A stretch of 64,000 nt of DNA, from NCBI GenBank assembly GCA_033439265.1, contig JAVTVX010000012.1:29396761-29460760 (forward strand), read 5' to 3'. Source of the stretch: Dillenia suffruticosa. Its lineage: Eukaryota > Streptophyta > Magnoliopsida > Dilleniales > Dilleniaceae. Positions 47,645 through 59,801 of this stretch are shown here, one piece after another. Every line of letters starts with the position of its first letter. The first letter of the stretch is position 1. The notes under the pieces are model-generated. The model saw only the letters and a program-made list of their open reading frames with translations. It had not been told where the DNA came from and made no database searches. Position numbers and translations under genes: made by a program.

Positions 47645-49080
47645 ATGATTCGCCACGGGTGTGCGGCATATCTAGCTCACATCATAGATACCACTGCTCA
47701 GGGACCAAGACTGGAGGATGTCCCAGTGGTACAAGACTTTCCTGATATTTTTTCCGAGGAGCTACCCGGATTACTACCGATTCGGGAGTTTGACTTTGAG
47801 ATCGATTTAGCTTCGGGTACTACCCCTATCTCTATGCCGCCATACAGGATGGCGTCGGCTGAGCTGAGAGAGCTCAAGGTCTAGCTACAGGAGTTGCTGG
47901 AGAAAGAGTTTATCCGTCCTAGCATGTTCCCTTGGGGCGCTCCAGTACTATTTGTAAAGAAGAAGGATGGCTCACTGAGATTGTGTGTGGATTACCGGCA
48001 GCTTAATCAGGTGACTGTGAAGAATAGATATTCGCTGTCTCGTATAGATGATTTATTTGATCAATTGCAAGGTGCTCGAGTTTTCTCGAATATTGATCTT
48101 CGATCGGGATATCATCAGTTGCGGATTAGGAGTCAAGATGTGCCAAACATAGCTTCCGCACTCTATACGGGCACTACGAATTTCTAGTCATGTCGTTTGT
48201 ACTGACTAATGCCCCCGCTGCATTCATGGACTTGATGAACAGAGTTTTTTACGACTATTTAGACTTGTTTGTCATAATATTCATAGACTATATACTGGTG
48301 TATTCGTGGAGTGACGATAATCATGTTCAGTATCTTTGCACCGTTTTACAGATCCTCCGCGATAAGTAGCTGTATACGAAATTCACAAAATGTGAATTTT
48401 GACTAAGATAGGTTGGATTTTTGGGGCATGTCGTTTCTGTGGAAGGGATTTTTGTCGATCTGCAGAAGGTTGATGCCATTACGAGATCAGAGTAACCGCA
48501 GACAGTGACTGAGGTCAGGAGTTTTCTTGGTCTGGCCGGGTATTACTGTAGATTTGTTGAGGGGTTTTCTCAGATAGTTGCTCCATTGTGTAGATTGACG
48601 CGAAAATGTGTCAAGTTTATATGGGATAACCGTTGTGAGGCGAGTTTTAAGGAACTCAAACAGCGGTTGACTACAGCTCTAATTTTGGCACTTTCCACCA
48701 GCAGTCGGGAGTACACAGTGTACAGTGATGCTAGTTGATAGGGGTTGGGTTGTATTTTGATACAAAATGATCGGGTGATCGCCTACGCATCTAGACAGTT
48801 GAAGAAACATGAGGTGAATTATCTGACACACGATCTGGAGCTTGCGGCCATAGTCTTTGCATTGAAGATATGGCGCCATTACTTGTACGGGCTGATTTGT
48901 AGGGTGTATACTGATCATAAAAGTCTGAAATATTTATTCACCCAGTGAAAACTTAACTTGAGACAGAGGAGATGGTTGAAACTTCTCAAAAATTATGATT
49001 TTGTCATTGATTATCATCCGGTCAAAGCCAATGTGATTACTAATGTCTTGAGTCAGAAATTAGCTTCATCGTCTTAGGAG
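47645..49080 (+). pseudogene. Chromovirus RT and RNase H (decayed)
   Basis: RT N-terminus: VPVVQDFPDIFSEELPGL (47720), [19 protein letters not shown] (47954) and [15 protein letters not shown]. The frame is lost near 48160 but RT wording continues ([12 protein letters not shown]; the YVDD box region near 48280 reads FIDYILVYS). RNase [21 protein letters not shown] and [18 protein letters not shown] (48826), then [14 protein letters not shown] at 48367 stands where Gln is expected, and a TGA at 48407 replaces Trp. Confidence 0.88.
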
Positions 49081-49339
49081 AACAATACGGCATACCTCAC
49101 TTGTTTGATGGGACTCTGGGATTTGGGAGTCAGATTGGTTAGTGATGATCAGGGCACTTTGCTAGCCAGGTTTGAGGTCGGGTCGACACTGTTGGACTGT
49201 ATTAGGGAGCTATAGGGCACTGATATTGAGCTCCAGGCTCTTACTGAGAGAGCCTGCAGAGGTGATATAGATGATTTCAAAGTCCGTAGTGATGGACTTC
49301 TGACTTATCGAGATAGAGTGGCTATACTCGCCGATGAGG

Positions 49340-50275
49340 ATCTATGCAGGTCCATATTAGAGGAGGCATACTCCTCGTCCTATACCTTATACCCGGGTAG
49401 TACAAAGATGAATCGAACTATTCGGGGTAGTTATTGGAGGTCAGGTATAAAGAAAGACATTGCGGAGTTTGTAACTAGATGTTTAGTCTGTTAGTAGGTG
49501 AAGGCTGAGCATCAGAGGCCAGTAAACCTCTTCCCATTCCCGTATGGAAGTGGGAACATATGACTATGGAATTTGTTATGGGATTATCGCGGACTCAGGC
49601 CAGATATGATGCCATTTGGGTGGTAGTCAATCGACTCACCAAGTCCGCCCATTTTATCCCGATGCATAGCGACTCTCCACTGGAGACGTTGGCAAATCTG
49701 TATAATGACGAAAAAGTCAGACTGCATGGGGTTCCTGTGTTCATAGTTTCGGATAGAGATCCGAGATTCACTTCTCGATTTTGGCCCAAGTTGTAGGAAG
49801 TTTTGGGCATACGGCTCAGTTTTAGCACAGCATATCACCCATAGACAGATGGTCAGTCAGAAAGGACCATTCAGATGCTCGGGGATTTGCTTCGGGCTTG
49901 TGTTATGGATTTTCGGGGTAATTAAGACAGGCATTTACCGCTGCTGGAGTTTGCATATAATAATAGTTATCAGGCCAGTATCGGCATGCCACCCTATGAG
50001 GCACTTTACGGCAGAAAGTGTCACACCCCGTTGTGTTGGGATGAAGTAGGCGAAATACGCCTTACTAGTGTTGAGTTAATCGAAGAGACTAAGGAAAAGG
50101 TCAGGGTGATCCGCAAGCGGTTGAAAGTTGCCCAAGATAGACAGAGGGCATATGCAGATCGGAGATGCCGACCTTTAGAATTTGAGGCAGGCAATATGAT
50201 ATTTTTGAGGATTTCTCCCTTGAAGGGACTCATTCGATATTGATAGCGGGACAAGTTGAGCCCCATGTACATTGG
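49340..50275 (+). pseudogene. Chromovirus integrase (decayed)
   Basis: Zinc region: YPGSTKMNRTIRGSYWRSG near 49392 (second His kept as Tyr-Pro in place of His-Pro), CLVC followed by two TAG codons at 49492-49497 where QQ is expected. Core: [15 protein letters not shown] (49618), [13 protein letters not shown] (49749) and AYHP/TDGQSERT, with TAG at 49842 for Gln. FAYNNSYQASIGMPPYEALY and the GPY/F-like SPMYIGPFRIL (50259) close the domain. Confidence 0.88.
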
Positions 50276-50424
50276 CCCGTTCCGTATCCTTAGCAGAGTT
50301 GGGAGCGGGCATACAGACTAGAGCTGCTAGACGAGTTATCTCGAATCCATGATGTCTTCCATGTATCAGTGTTGAGGAAGTACATCCCAGATCCTTCACA
50401 TATTTTGGAGCCTTCACCGGTAGA

Positions 50425-50608
50425 GGTACAAGAGGACTTGAGTCTACCTGTTCAGCCGGTGGCCATACTTTACTAGCAGATCCGGCAGCTACTGAACAGG
50501 GAGGTATCTCTTGTCCGAGTGCTATGGCGCAGTGATCAGCTCGAGGAAGAGATCTGGGAACCCGAGAAGACTATGAGCAGACAGCACCTCCAGTTGTTTG
50601 TTATTTAA
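50425..50608 (+). pseudogene. Chromodomain-like C-terminus
   Basis: VQEDLSLPVQPVAILY, a stop, then IRQLLNREVSLVRVLWRSD and EEEIWEPEKTM correspond to the IxxRxxKxLRxKxIxLVKVLWxxxxxEEATWExE pattern that targets chromoviruses to chromatin. It ends at TAA 50606-50608. Confidence 0.75.
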
Positions 50609-50641
50609 CCTTCTTTTAGTTTTGAGAACGAAACTTATTTT

Positions 50642-50656
50642 TAGGGGATTAGAAAA
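50642..50656 (+). other. Polypurine tract of Tekay-like element
   Basis: TAGGGGATTAGAAAA directly precedes the 3' LTR; it is mostly purine. Confidence 0.55.
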
Positions 50657-53456
50657 TATAACACCGATACTCGGTGCCCGAACAATGTATATTGGCTTTG
50701 AAATATATATATTCTTTAAAAAAAAAAAAAAAAAAAAAAAGAGGAAGAAGGAAACGCCGTATTTCGGCCTGAAACGCGGCACTCCCTCCCCCTTGTCAGA
50801 TTAGGGCTAAAAGCACTAATTTGTCTCTCTCTCTCCCTCTCTCTCTCTTTCTCTTTCTCTCTCCTCCGTAGCTGTTTCGTGCCTCTCCGCCACGATCGCT
50901 GCTCTCCCCGCCACCACTTTCCACCACGAGCAACCACCACCATCTTCTTTCTCCCTCTCGGTCTCCTCCGCCGCGTGCTTCTATAGCACGCCACCACCGC
51001 GAGCGTACTAGCACGCGACAGCATAGAGCAATGCGTACTCTCTCGAGCGCGAGCGCTAGCATGCCCCTGCGCGCCTCTGCACGAGCTGGCGTGCCCTTGC
51101 ACGAGCGCTAGCGCGCCCCTACACGCCTCTGCACGAGCCAGCGTGCCCTTGCACGAGCGCTAGCGTGCCCCAACCCACAAGCGCACAACTCGCGTGCCCC
51201 AACCCGCGAGTGCACTGCCCGTGAGCCCACTGTGGCCTACTGACCTACGAGCCTACTACGGCCTACGAGCCCGCGAGCCCACCAGCGGGCCAGCCCACCG
51301 GCCCGCAATCGGTTTTCTCCTTCGAGAGCTCACCTGCAGCTTCACTGCAGATAACGACTGTGATCGGTTATAGTTCTAGGGTTTGATATTCTCTTGGTGA
51401 TTAAGCTAGATTTCTGAACCTTGTTTCGAATTTGAAGTATTGCAGGTCCTGGACCGAGTATAACGACGTTTGGACCACAGGATTGTGAACCACGAAGAGC
51501 CTAGGTGAGGATTTCTAACTCACTCGATTTATTTGGACGAATTTAGAGTAAATTAGAGTAAAAGTGTAATGCATTGTTTGACATTATATGAAATTAATTA
51601 GGTCAAATATAGGATTTTATATAAATTGAGCTATTCTGCATGATAGAATCGTACGGACTTGATTCAAATAGCTTCTCTTAGAGTTTGATTTGACGAATAC
51701 TTAAAAACATTTAGAATTTGGGATTTGAGTTTAAGGATTGATACAGTTTTTTTCATGATAAATTTTCCTGCATATAGGAAATTAAAATATGTCTATATTA
51801 TGAAAATAGACTTCGATACCTTGAAAAGAAATGAAATTGATGACATTAGTGTATTTTTATAAATTAAAAAATTTAGGGTTTGTACGAACTTAAGGAAAAT
51901 GATAAACCCTGAAAATAGTCAGAAATTTGATAAAAATCGTGATAACTTGATTAGGTTGGCTTTCTTGATGATTCGATTGAGGGGAGTCTTGTTTTACGTA
52001 TTGTGGTTTTATTGGGGAGTGCGTTTCCCTCCCCAAAACAGTGAGTGAGATTTATTTCAATACTTTTGTTTAATGTGTAAACTCTGTTTTAAAATATTTG
52101 ATAAATGAGTATGATTTGTAGTGTGCTTGAAATGTTTTGATTGGTTTTGAAATTGATTTTTGTGAACTGATGGAGTGTCCAAAAACTATATTGAAATATT
52201 GAAATTATGCATCCATGTGGTTGAAATGTATAATGTGCCATTTTATGCTATATGTTGTATTTGGTTTGTGAATTTAATTTCGACACATTTTAATACGATT
52301 TTGGATTTGGCCTTGAGAGCTTTGGTATGTATTGTTCCGTAGCTACGAAGGACACCGTGAGAGACACTTTGGTGGCGTCCGGATATGCCTAAGCCTGGGG
52401 TATCTCACGAGTTATCGTGATTTTTATTAACGACACGGTACTAACCAAGTTGAACCTGAAAGGGGGAGGATTTTGATACTCTCTCCAAGTCTAGCACCTG
52501 GACGAGGTCCGTCGCCAACACCGGGGTAGAGAGCACTTTAAATAAACTTGTATATAACACCTCCGGTGTGTCTGTCATAGGTCACGGTAAACCTCTGCTA
52601 GGACATTTTTTGCGGCAGCTCTATGATTTTAGTAACAGTGCTTTGAATGCATATTTGACTTGAAAATGCATGCTAATGATATATTGTTGAAATGAAAAAC
52701 TTGATGATTTGAAATATGATTTGTATACTTATGCTTTGACACTCTAGTTTCACACTTTATCTTAGACGATTGCATTGACCCACTCACTCATTGAGTATTC
52801 TTTCCCGAGTATTCACCCTTCATTTCCTTTCTTGTTTTAGAGCTAGTACTTGACAAGTAGCGTTGCTTTTTAGACGCTCAATATCATTAGGAGATCTGAT
52901 TTGGACTTGAGGAGTCATTATATATTTCAGCTGCAAAATTTGTATTGGAATTTTATATGCATTCTGAGATCTATAGATGACCATTGTATAATTCTGGGAT
53001 GACTATATAAATATGGACATTTAAATTGTGGAACTCTCATATCATTGCATAACAATGCATTGAGACATTTCTTATTCATTGTGCATGTACTTGGGAATGT
53101 GTTATGTCTTAGAAGTGTACTATAGGATCGCTCGGTGCCACTTTTAAATCACAAGAGGGGCGACTGGCGACTGTCCATGCCTTTGACGAGGGCATGGCAG
53201 TAGAGGTCTGTGGCTAGCTTGCTAGAAATTTGTATAGCCTTGCGTTATTATGGATGTTGGTTGAAGGATTGGTTGATTTTGGAGAGACCGAGATGGCCAT
53301 TTTTTTAGTTTACAGGATGGTTGTGATTTATACAGAATTAATTATACTTGGGAGACCTCCTAAATATGGGGATATTCTGCCCAATTTTTTGTAAAAATAC
53401 AGCTAGCATTCAGGACAACAGGGCGATTGTTCACGATCCCGGTCCGGGGCGTGACA
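50657..53456 (+). repeat. 3' LTR of Tekay-like element
   Basis: It starts TATAACACCGATACTCGG (the initial TG has become TA) and ends GGGGCGTGACA. It aligns with the 5' LTR apart from the GC-rich repeat block, which accounts for most of the 150-bp length difference. The donor-like (51505) and acceptor-like (52839) signals are kept; the hairpin is weakened. Confidence 0.9.
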
Positions 53457-53849
53457 CATTTGATCCGATGAAAGGCATTTCATCCAATAGTGGTGAAATA
53501 ACGGTAATGTCTCCGCATTGCTTAGTATTTCTCAATTACATATTGTCACCATTTCAATTTTTTTCGGCATTTCCTACCATTTCTCCATGAAATGACTCAC
53601 TTTGATGGTTCATCGAAGTTAGATTTGCAGAAGAATACTTGTTGTAAGAACTGAGTCAGAGAGAGGGAGAGAACAAGGGCGGAGGACGAGAAAAAGAGAA
53701 CGACGGAGGATGAGGAGAAAGAGAGAACGAGCGAGGAGGAGGAGAAGAAAAAAGTAAGAGGAGTAAAGAGTGAAAACTGAAGAGTGAAGATAAGGATAGG
53801 GTAGAGAAGAAGAATCAAGGACTTTTTTTGAAAACAGAGAGGCCAAGAG

Positions 53850-55349
53850 CAGAGGTTTGAAGATAATATTTTTGAATATTTTGAAAATTTTGAACCAGAA
53901 CTACAAATGAAAGTTTATTCCGACAATGAGGCTTTTGCAGGTTCGTCCGCCAATATATTTATCCTTTATTTGAGATTATTTATAGTTATTGTTTATTAGA
54001 GTATTTAGGGACTTTTAGTAATTAATTTGAGATTTAGTGATTTATGTTATAAATTCTAGAAATTTAATATACGTTATTTACGTTTCTAGATATAGAAGAG
54101 AAAAAGAAAGGAGTGGCTAAGAACAAGAAGAAGAGGAGTACCTTGCGTGCGATTAAGGTAACGAAATCTAATCTCATCTGCATATGTTAATAATTTTATT
54201 ATTATTCCTCTCAATAATGCAAAAATTATTACAAGAATAGAGTCAAAGTATTGAAGAATGGACGAAATTAAAGAAAGGGGAGAGGGATAACTACAACAAA
54301 GTGAAAGAAACAAAGAAATTACTTACACTAAGTAGAGCAATGGCATCACCTGCACCGGCACCGATTCGAACGAGGTGCTCTCCAAAGCAATTAAAGGAGG
54401 TAATTCTTTCGCTTAGTCATGAGATGAAAGAAGAGGTAAAACATATGAGATTTGGTAATATCTTAAAGCTCAGTTGTGATACATTAAGCCAAAAATTGTG
54501 TGAAGAATTGATAATGAGATTCGAACCGATGGAAAAACTTCTTTGTGTTCGTCCAAACCAAAACTTTAATCTGACACCTATGGCAGTAGGACGAATCCTA
54601 TGAATCACTTCAACTGGACGTGAAGTTTTGGGCTCTTCATCTTTGGTTGAGTCTTCATATATCAGAAAGTATTTTTTGAAACTAAAACATACGGAGTTGG
54701 AAGAGAACATGCACATGGAAGATGCCTCCTCCCCAAAATTTAAACGCTACTTCTTGCTTTTCCTTCTCAGTTGCTTTTTATGTCCTACCACAGTGTCTTC
54801 CCTTCTTCCAGACACCTAAAGGCAACCATTGATGTGGATAAAGCGGGTCTATATAACTGGGCTGATTTTGTATTAAAATGGTTATGTGATGAGATTTGCC
54901 AATTTCAAGCTCTTCCTGAGTGCACACACATCACTTTACACCTTACAAATGCATATGCATTTACTCTTCCTAAGTGCACACACATGAATCTTGCTGACTG
55001 AACACTAATTGCCATACTATCAGTCTCTTATTCAGTCCTTATTTTGTCATCTATACATAGTATTATTATTTGGTAAATAAGAAGAACTTGAATTAGACTA
55101 CACCAACTCAGGAAGTATATATATTTTCTTATTGCATTTCATCATTTTTATTTGAATTGGACTGATATGATTAATTTATGAATTTTCATGGCTAGATAGT
55201 TTCAGGAGCTAAATTTTTTGAGAAAGGAATATTTTTTGAAACTTTTAATGTCTGAGCATAATAGTGTTCAAAGCGACATTATGGAGAAGATCTCACAACC
55301 ATCAGCACCGCAGAGCAAACTAATCAAAGCAAAGCCAAAAAAATCGTAA
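53850..55349 (+). pseudogene. Captured plant gene in CACTA, transposon-associated N-domain
   Basis: The main part (54301-55001) reads RTRCSPKQLKEVILSLSHEM, RFEPMEKLLCVRPNQNFNLT, a TGA at 54601, then ITSTGREVLGSS and FLCPTTVSSLLPD. A frameshift leads to YNWADFVLKWLCDEICQFQ. This layout is common in plant proteins carried by DNA transposons, often in front of a Ulp1-like protease (DUF1985-like). Exon-like pieces flank it: 53850-53940 (EYFENFEPELQMKVYSDNEAF then GT), 54091-54160 (Lys-rich, ending AAG/GTAACG), and after an intron-like stretch ending GGCTAG the exon 55199-55349 (ELNFLRKEYFLKLLMSEH...KKS, stop). No protease domain was seen. Family identity is moderate. Confidence 0.5.
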
Positions 55350-55496
55350 ATAAACCTTGAACGGATAGAATTGAGATGTATGGAATTCAGATTGTATTGA
55401 TGAGAAGTATTAAGATAAAATTGGAATTACTTACCACTGCTTATAATTACTTACCACTACTTATCATACTTACCACTATTGTTGATTATTATTGCA

Positions 55497-55680
55497 GGGT
55501 TTATGCCCATGTCTGGGCAGGGGCAGCATGAGCACGAGGTTGCGCCCGATAGGGATTACCGGGCTTATGCCCATGCCTGGGTGGGGGCAGCATGATCAGG
55601 AGGCTGCGGGTTCCCAGGCTTATGCCCATACTTGGGCGGGGGCAGCATGAGCAGTAGACTGCGCCCGTATGAGAGGAGAT
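55497..55680 (+). repeat. GC-rich tandem repeat, 3 units of 56-63 bp
   Basis: Units start at 55497, 55560 and 55616 with GGCTTATGCCCATGCCTGGG, GGGGGCAGCATGAGCA and CTGCGCCCG. A GC-rich tail continues to about 55760. Confidence 0.82.
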
Positions 55681-55760
55681 TGTGCCAGCGAGGGATTCCG
55701 GGCTTGTACAGCTAGCAGGGGCCTAAGCCCATGGTGCACGGAAGCACGGCGGCTTGCACG

Positions 55761-56518
55761 GGTGCTCACCCTGTGACCCATTGCTCAGGTGGCACAAGAT
55801 TGGAACATTAAAGACATTAGTTTCAAACCCAAATGAAAAAAAAAAAGAGCAAGTATACACATGAAATGAAACCGAAAAACAGAGTAAGAAGTCAAAACAG
55901 AGCATGGTTGGTTTGTGCATTCTGATAGAATTCATAGGGGCCTTAGAAGAAAGGTTAGAGATTGAAAGGAAAATTTGAGGAGAGCATAAAGAAGGAGTTA
56001 CAGAGATGGAGAAGATGAGAGATAGAGATGAGAGATAGAGACAGATAGGGAGAGAGATAGAGAGACAGAGAGAAGACTCGGAACAAATTAAGGAATCAAT
56101 CATTTTTCCCTCTATCTTCTAGAGCTTATCCCTTTTATACATTTTGTTTAACACTCCTTATTGTCCTAACTGGACTAACAGTTTGGTTGATCAACAAAAT
56201 TTAACCATGACCAAGCTCACGTTCTAAATAAACATTACAACTACAACATATCATTACATTAGAAAATTAAAATTCAGATACTTACAAATACAACTAAACA
56301 TTACATTACAAATCAAAATACAATGAGAATAAAAAAATTACAAAACATATCAAAATATAAATAGAAAAATACAAAATAGACATAATTACTAGAATTTTTT
56401 AATATTGAAAAACAGAAGAGATCAACAAATCAATATTGAAATACACATGAAAATACAAAATAAACAAAACTACAAATACAAATGCAAAAAGTAAGGAAAG
56501 GGAATCAAGTACACATAA
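55761..56518. other. CACTA interior, no gene seen
   Basis: Contains a purine-rich (GAGATAGA)n-like run at 55990-56080, whose complement gives a false Leu/Ser-rich frame, and A-rich sequence up to 56500. Confidence 0.5.
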
Positions 56519-57484
56519 TTACTTGAAATTGTTATTTTTATCTTTTGGTCTAAATTTTTTTACACTCTTTCTTGTAGCATCTTTCGACTTCGGAATTGCT
56601 ATTACAGCATTAACAACTTGCTCAATGGTAAAAAGATTAGGAGTAGTAATAGGGGTAGGAGTATTATCTTAGGTAGTTGTTGTGGGTATGTGAGGAAAAC
56701 CAAATGTTGGAAACGGATGCCTAGGGGCAGGATTGTCACGGCTAGGTTGAGTGTCAGGAGCACGAGGGTGAGTATCAGGAGTAGGAGAACCAAATGTAGA
56801 AGGTGGGTATAAAACAAATGGGTGGGCAAAGCCAGAGCGACGTGGTGATGTGGGAGTGGCAGAGAAAGAAGGTTAAGTGGCAGGACTGGGAGATAAAGAA
56901 GGCTGAGCAGCAGAGCATGAAGGTCGGGCCGGGTTGCCTATCTGCAAATGGTTTCTGATGCATTCAATAGATTTGGAATTTGCCCCAAGGTCTACTTTGA
57001 TGTTCAACATTTGACATATCATTTTGCGATATTGCTCTGCATTCTAATCTGCACATTCAAATGTATATTGTTGCATTCCAAACAGTCGTCTCTCAATCTC
57101 ATCCACTTCACTACTCAGTCGACCCATTTCTATCCTATGTTCTCGCATTTCCATCCCAAGTCCTCCGACTTGCTCATTAAGCATGCCAATGTCTGTTTTC
57201 AGACCATAAATACATTGAAACAAATCATTTCACCTTCCCTCGTTATTGGTATTCCGATGGTAGTCATTCCATCCTCCATCTCCTCCCTCGTTTCCTTCAT
57301 TTTCATTCTCATCTCCTCCTTCATTCCCTTGATCTTCTTCTTCTTCTTCTTCAGCTTTGTTACCAGTTCCTCCTTCATTCAATTCTTCTTCATTCCTTGC
57401 TTCTTCTTCCGTATCCTCCCTAAGAAATCTGTTTTTCGGATGAACCGACACATCATCTTGCAAAATCCATTGTGGTCTTTATAG
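56519..57484 (-). pseudogene. Acidic coiled-coil protein fragment in CACTA
   Basis: One minus-strand frame runs from about 57484 to the stop at 56519-56521 with only a few stops: DDVSVHPKNRFLREDTEEE, a Glu/Asp/Gly/Asn-rich stretch, TAG, a helix-rich part (GMEMREHRIEMGRLSSEVDE, IERRLFGMQQYTFEC), stop, a Pro/Ser/Thr-rich part (SPRRSGFAHPF, PTFGFPHIP) and a basic end RKSVKKFRPKDKNNNFK. No family is recognised. Acidic stretch, coiled coil, Pro-rich linker and basic tail suggest a nuclear or transposon-accessory protein. It faces the captured gene at 53850-55349. Confidence 0.45.
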
Positions 57485-57559
57485 CATTCGCAGATTTTTA
57501 CTTCTATCCCTCAAACTTAGTTACACTCTGTTTTCTCTTATTAAACTTATCCCAATACT

Positions 57560-59720
57560 TTTTAAAATACCAGTGATCACACTACAGAACGACAAATTAG
57601 ATTTCGAAACTCTTGTAGTCATAAAAAATAATAACTATCAGAATTGAGTAGAACTTATGAAAATAAAATGCTTAAGTAGTGAGTTAAAATAGTCATAATA
57701 AAAATGTTCTCAAACCGTCTTTAAAACTCTATATATTTACTAACTACAAAAGATAAACGTCTAAATTGGGCATAGTTTTTAAAGACTATATAATATTTGA
57801 GTTCTTGTCGATATAGAATTTATACAGACAGTTTTGTTAGGTTGACAATAAAAATAGTCATATAGTGACCGTTTTCAAACCGTCCCTCAAACTCCATATA
57901 ATAATTCTTACAATTGAATAGAACTTATAAAATTTGTATACTTAAGTAGACAGATAAAAGAAAAATATCGAGACTATTTTCAAACCGTCCTTAAAACTCT
58001 GTCATTTTGACTAACCACAAATGATATGTGTCAAAATTGAACATAGGTATTAAATACTGCACAATATATAAGTTAGTATAGATATAGAATTTATCTCGAC
58101 GGTATGGTTAACTAGATTGAAAAAGATGAGTCATATAGAAACATTTTTCAATCCCTCTCTAGAACTCTGTCATATTTACTTATCACAAATAATGATAGTC
58201 AGAATTGAGTACAACTTATGAAGACAATATGCTTAAGTAACAATAAAAAATAATCTTATCGAGAGACACTGACATATTTACTAATCATAAAATATTAGCG
58301 TTTCAATTGAATATAACTTTTAACGATTGCATAATATATGAGTAAGGAAATATGAAAAACTTATACAGACGGTATGGTTAAGTAGATAATAAAGAATAGC
58401 CATATAAAAACAGTTAAATAATAGTCCCTAAAACTCTACTATATCCTCCAACCACAAATAACAACTGTCAGAATTGAATAAAATTTACAAAACTAGTACG
58501 CTTACGTAGACTGTAAAAAGAGTCATATTGAGACTATTTTCAAATCGTCCCTAAAACTCTGCCATATTTACTAACCACAAATGATAAGTATCAAAATTGA
58601 ACATGGTCTTAAAGACTGTATAATGTATAAGTTAGCATAGATATACAACTTATATCCACGATATGGTTAACTAGACAGTAAAAAAGAGTTATTTACAGAC
58701 ATTTTTCAAACCGTCTCTAAAACTCTGCTATTTTTACTAACCATAAATAATAATCGTCAGATTTGAGTGAAAGTTATGGAGACGATATGATTAAGTAGTG
58801 AGTGAAAGTAGTTATATCGAGACTGTTTTCAAATTTTTTCTAAAACTCTACAATATTTACTAACAACAAACGATGAGAGTGTCAGTTGCACATAACTTTT
58901 AGTGATTGAAAAAAAATATGGGTTACGATAAATGAAGAACGTATGTAGACGGTATGGTTAAGTAGAAAGTAAATAATAGACATATAGAGACAGTTAAATA
59001 ACAGTGCCTAAAACTCTACCATATCTACTTATCACAAATAATAATTGTTAGAAATGAATAGAACTTACGAAATTGATATACTTAACTAGACTATAAAAAG
59101 AGTCAAATCGAAACTGTTTTCCAAATATCCCTAACACTTTGCTATATTACTAACCACAAATGATAATCGTCAGAATTGAATATAAGTTTTAAATACTGTA
59201 CAATAAATAAGTTAGCATAGATATACAACTTATATCCACGATATGGTTAACTAGATAATAAAGAAAAGTTATTTAGAGATATTTTTCAAACCGTCTCTAA
59301 AACCTTGTCATATTTACTAACCACAGATAATAATGATCAGATTTGTGTGAAACTTATGAAAACGATATGCTTAACTAGTGAGTAGAAGTACTCATATCGA
59401 GACTGTTTTCAAACTGTTTCTAAAACTATGCCTTATGTACTGACCACAAAAAATAAGTGTCTGAATTGAACATGGTTTTTAAAGACTGTACAATATATGA
59501 GTTAGCATAAATGTAGAATTTATGCAAACGATATGGTTAGATAGACAGTAAAAACGGTCATATACTAACTGTTTTCACGCCATCCCTAAAAATGTTATAT
59601 TTACTGACCACAAACAAAAACAGTGAAAATTGAACATCGCTTTTTACAAACGGTTATCTAACTTTTATTTACGATTGCTAAACTTTTCCTAACGAATAAT
59701 ATTATACCGTCGTAAAATAT
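57560..59720. repeat. CACTA right subterminal repeat array
   Basis: About fourteen copies of a module averaging 143 bp, each with AAACTCTGCCATATTTACTA, ACCACAAATAAT.. and GTCAGAATTGA, then ACTTATG.AGACGATATG, TTAAGTAG and GAGACTGTTTTCAAACCGTC. Examples start near 57725, 57992, 58160, 58552, 58718, 59010, 59300 and 59586. The sequence differs from the left-end array. It is the kind of region bound by CACTA accessory proteins. Confidence 0.85.
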
Positions 59721-59801
59721 ATATATTTACTAACGATTTCGTCACAAGTGTTGCAATACACCATAAAAAACGATCGCTACATGTCACCACCTATAAATGT
59801 T

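Larger units (their letters stand above)
42502..53456 (+). mobile_element. Tekay-like chromovirus (Ty3/gypsy), complete structure, decayed
   Basis: LTRs of 2,950 and 2,800 bp, a tRNA-Met primer site, gag, protease, RT, RNase H, integrase, a chromodomain-like tail and a polypurine tract are in order. A perfect 5-bp target duplication CATTT (42497-42501 and 53457-53461) shows insertion into the CACTA element. Domain order and the C-terminal chromodomain indicate a chromovirus; gag and integrase wording resemble Tekay/Del. LTRs have diverged clearly and all frames contain stops, so it is old and inactive. Confidence 0.92.

Noticed and set aside
55723..56103. 126-codon minus-strand frame rich in Leu and Ser
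   Set aside because: Mostly the complement of a GAGATAGA-like purine run, with no recognisable domain.
57560..59720. Spaced direct repeats that could suggest a CRISPR array
   Set aside because: Modules are long, degenerate and unevenly spaced, in a plant genome, next to a CACTA terminus; they are subterminal repeats.
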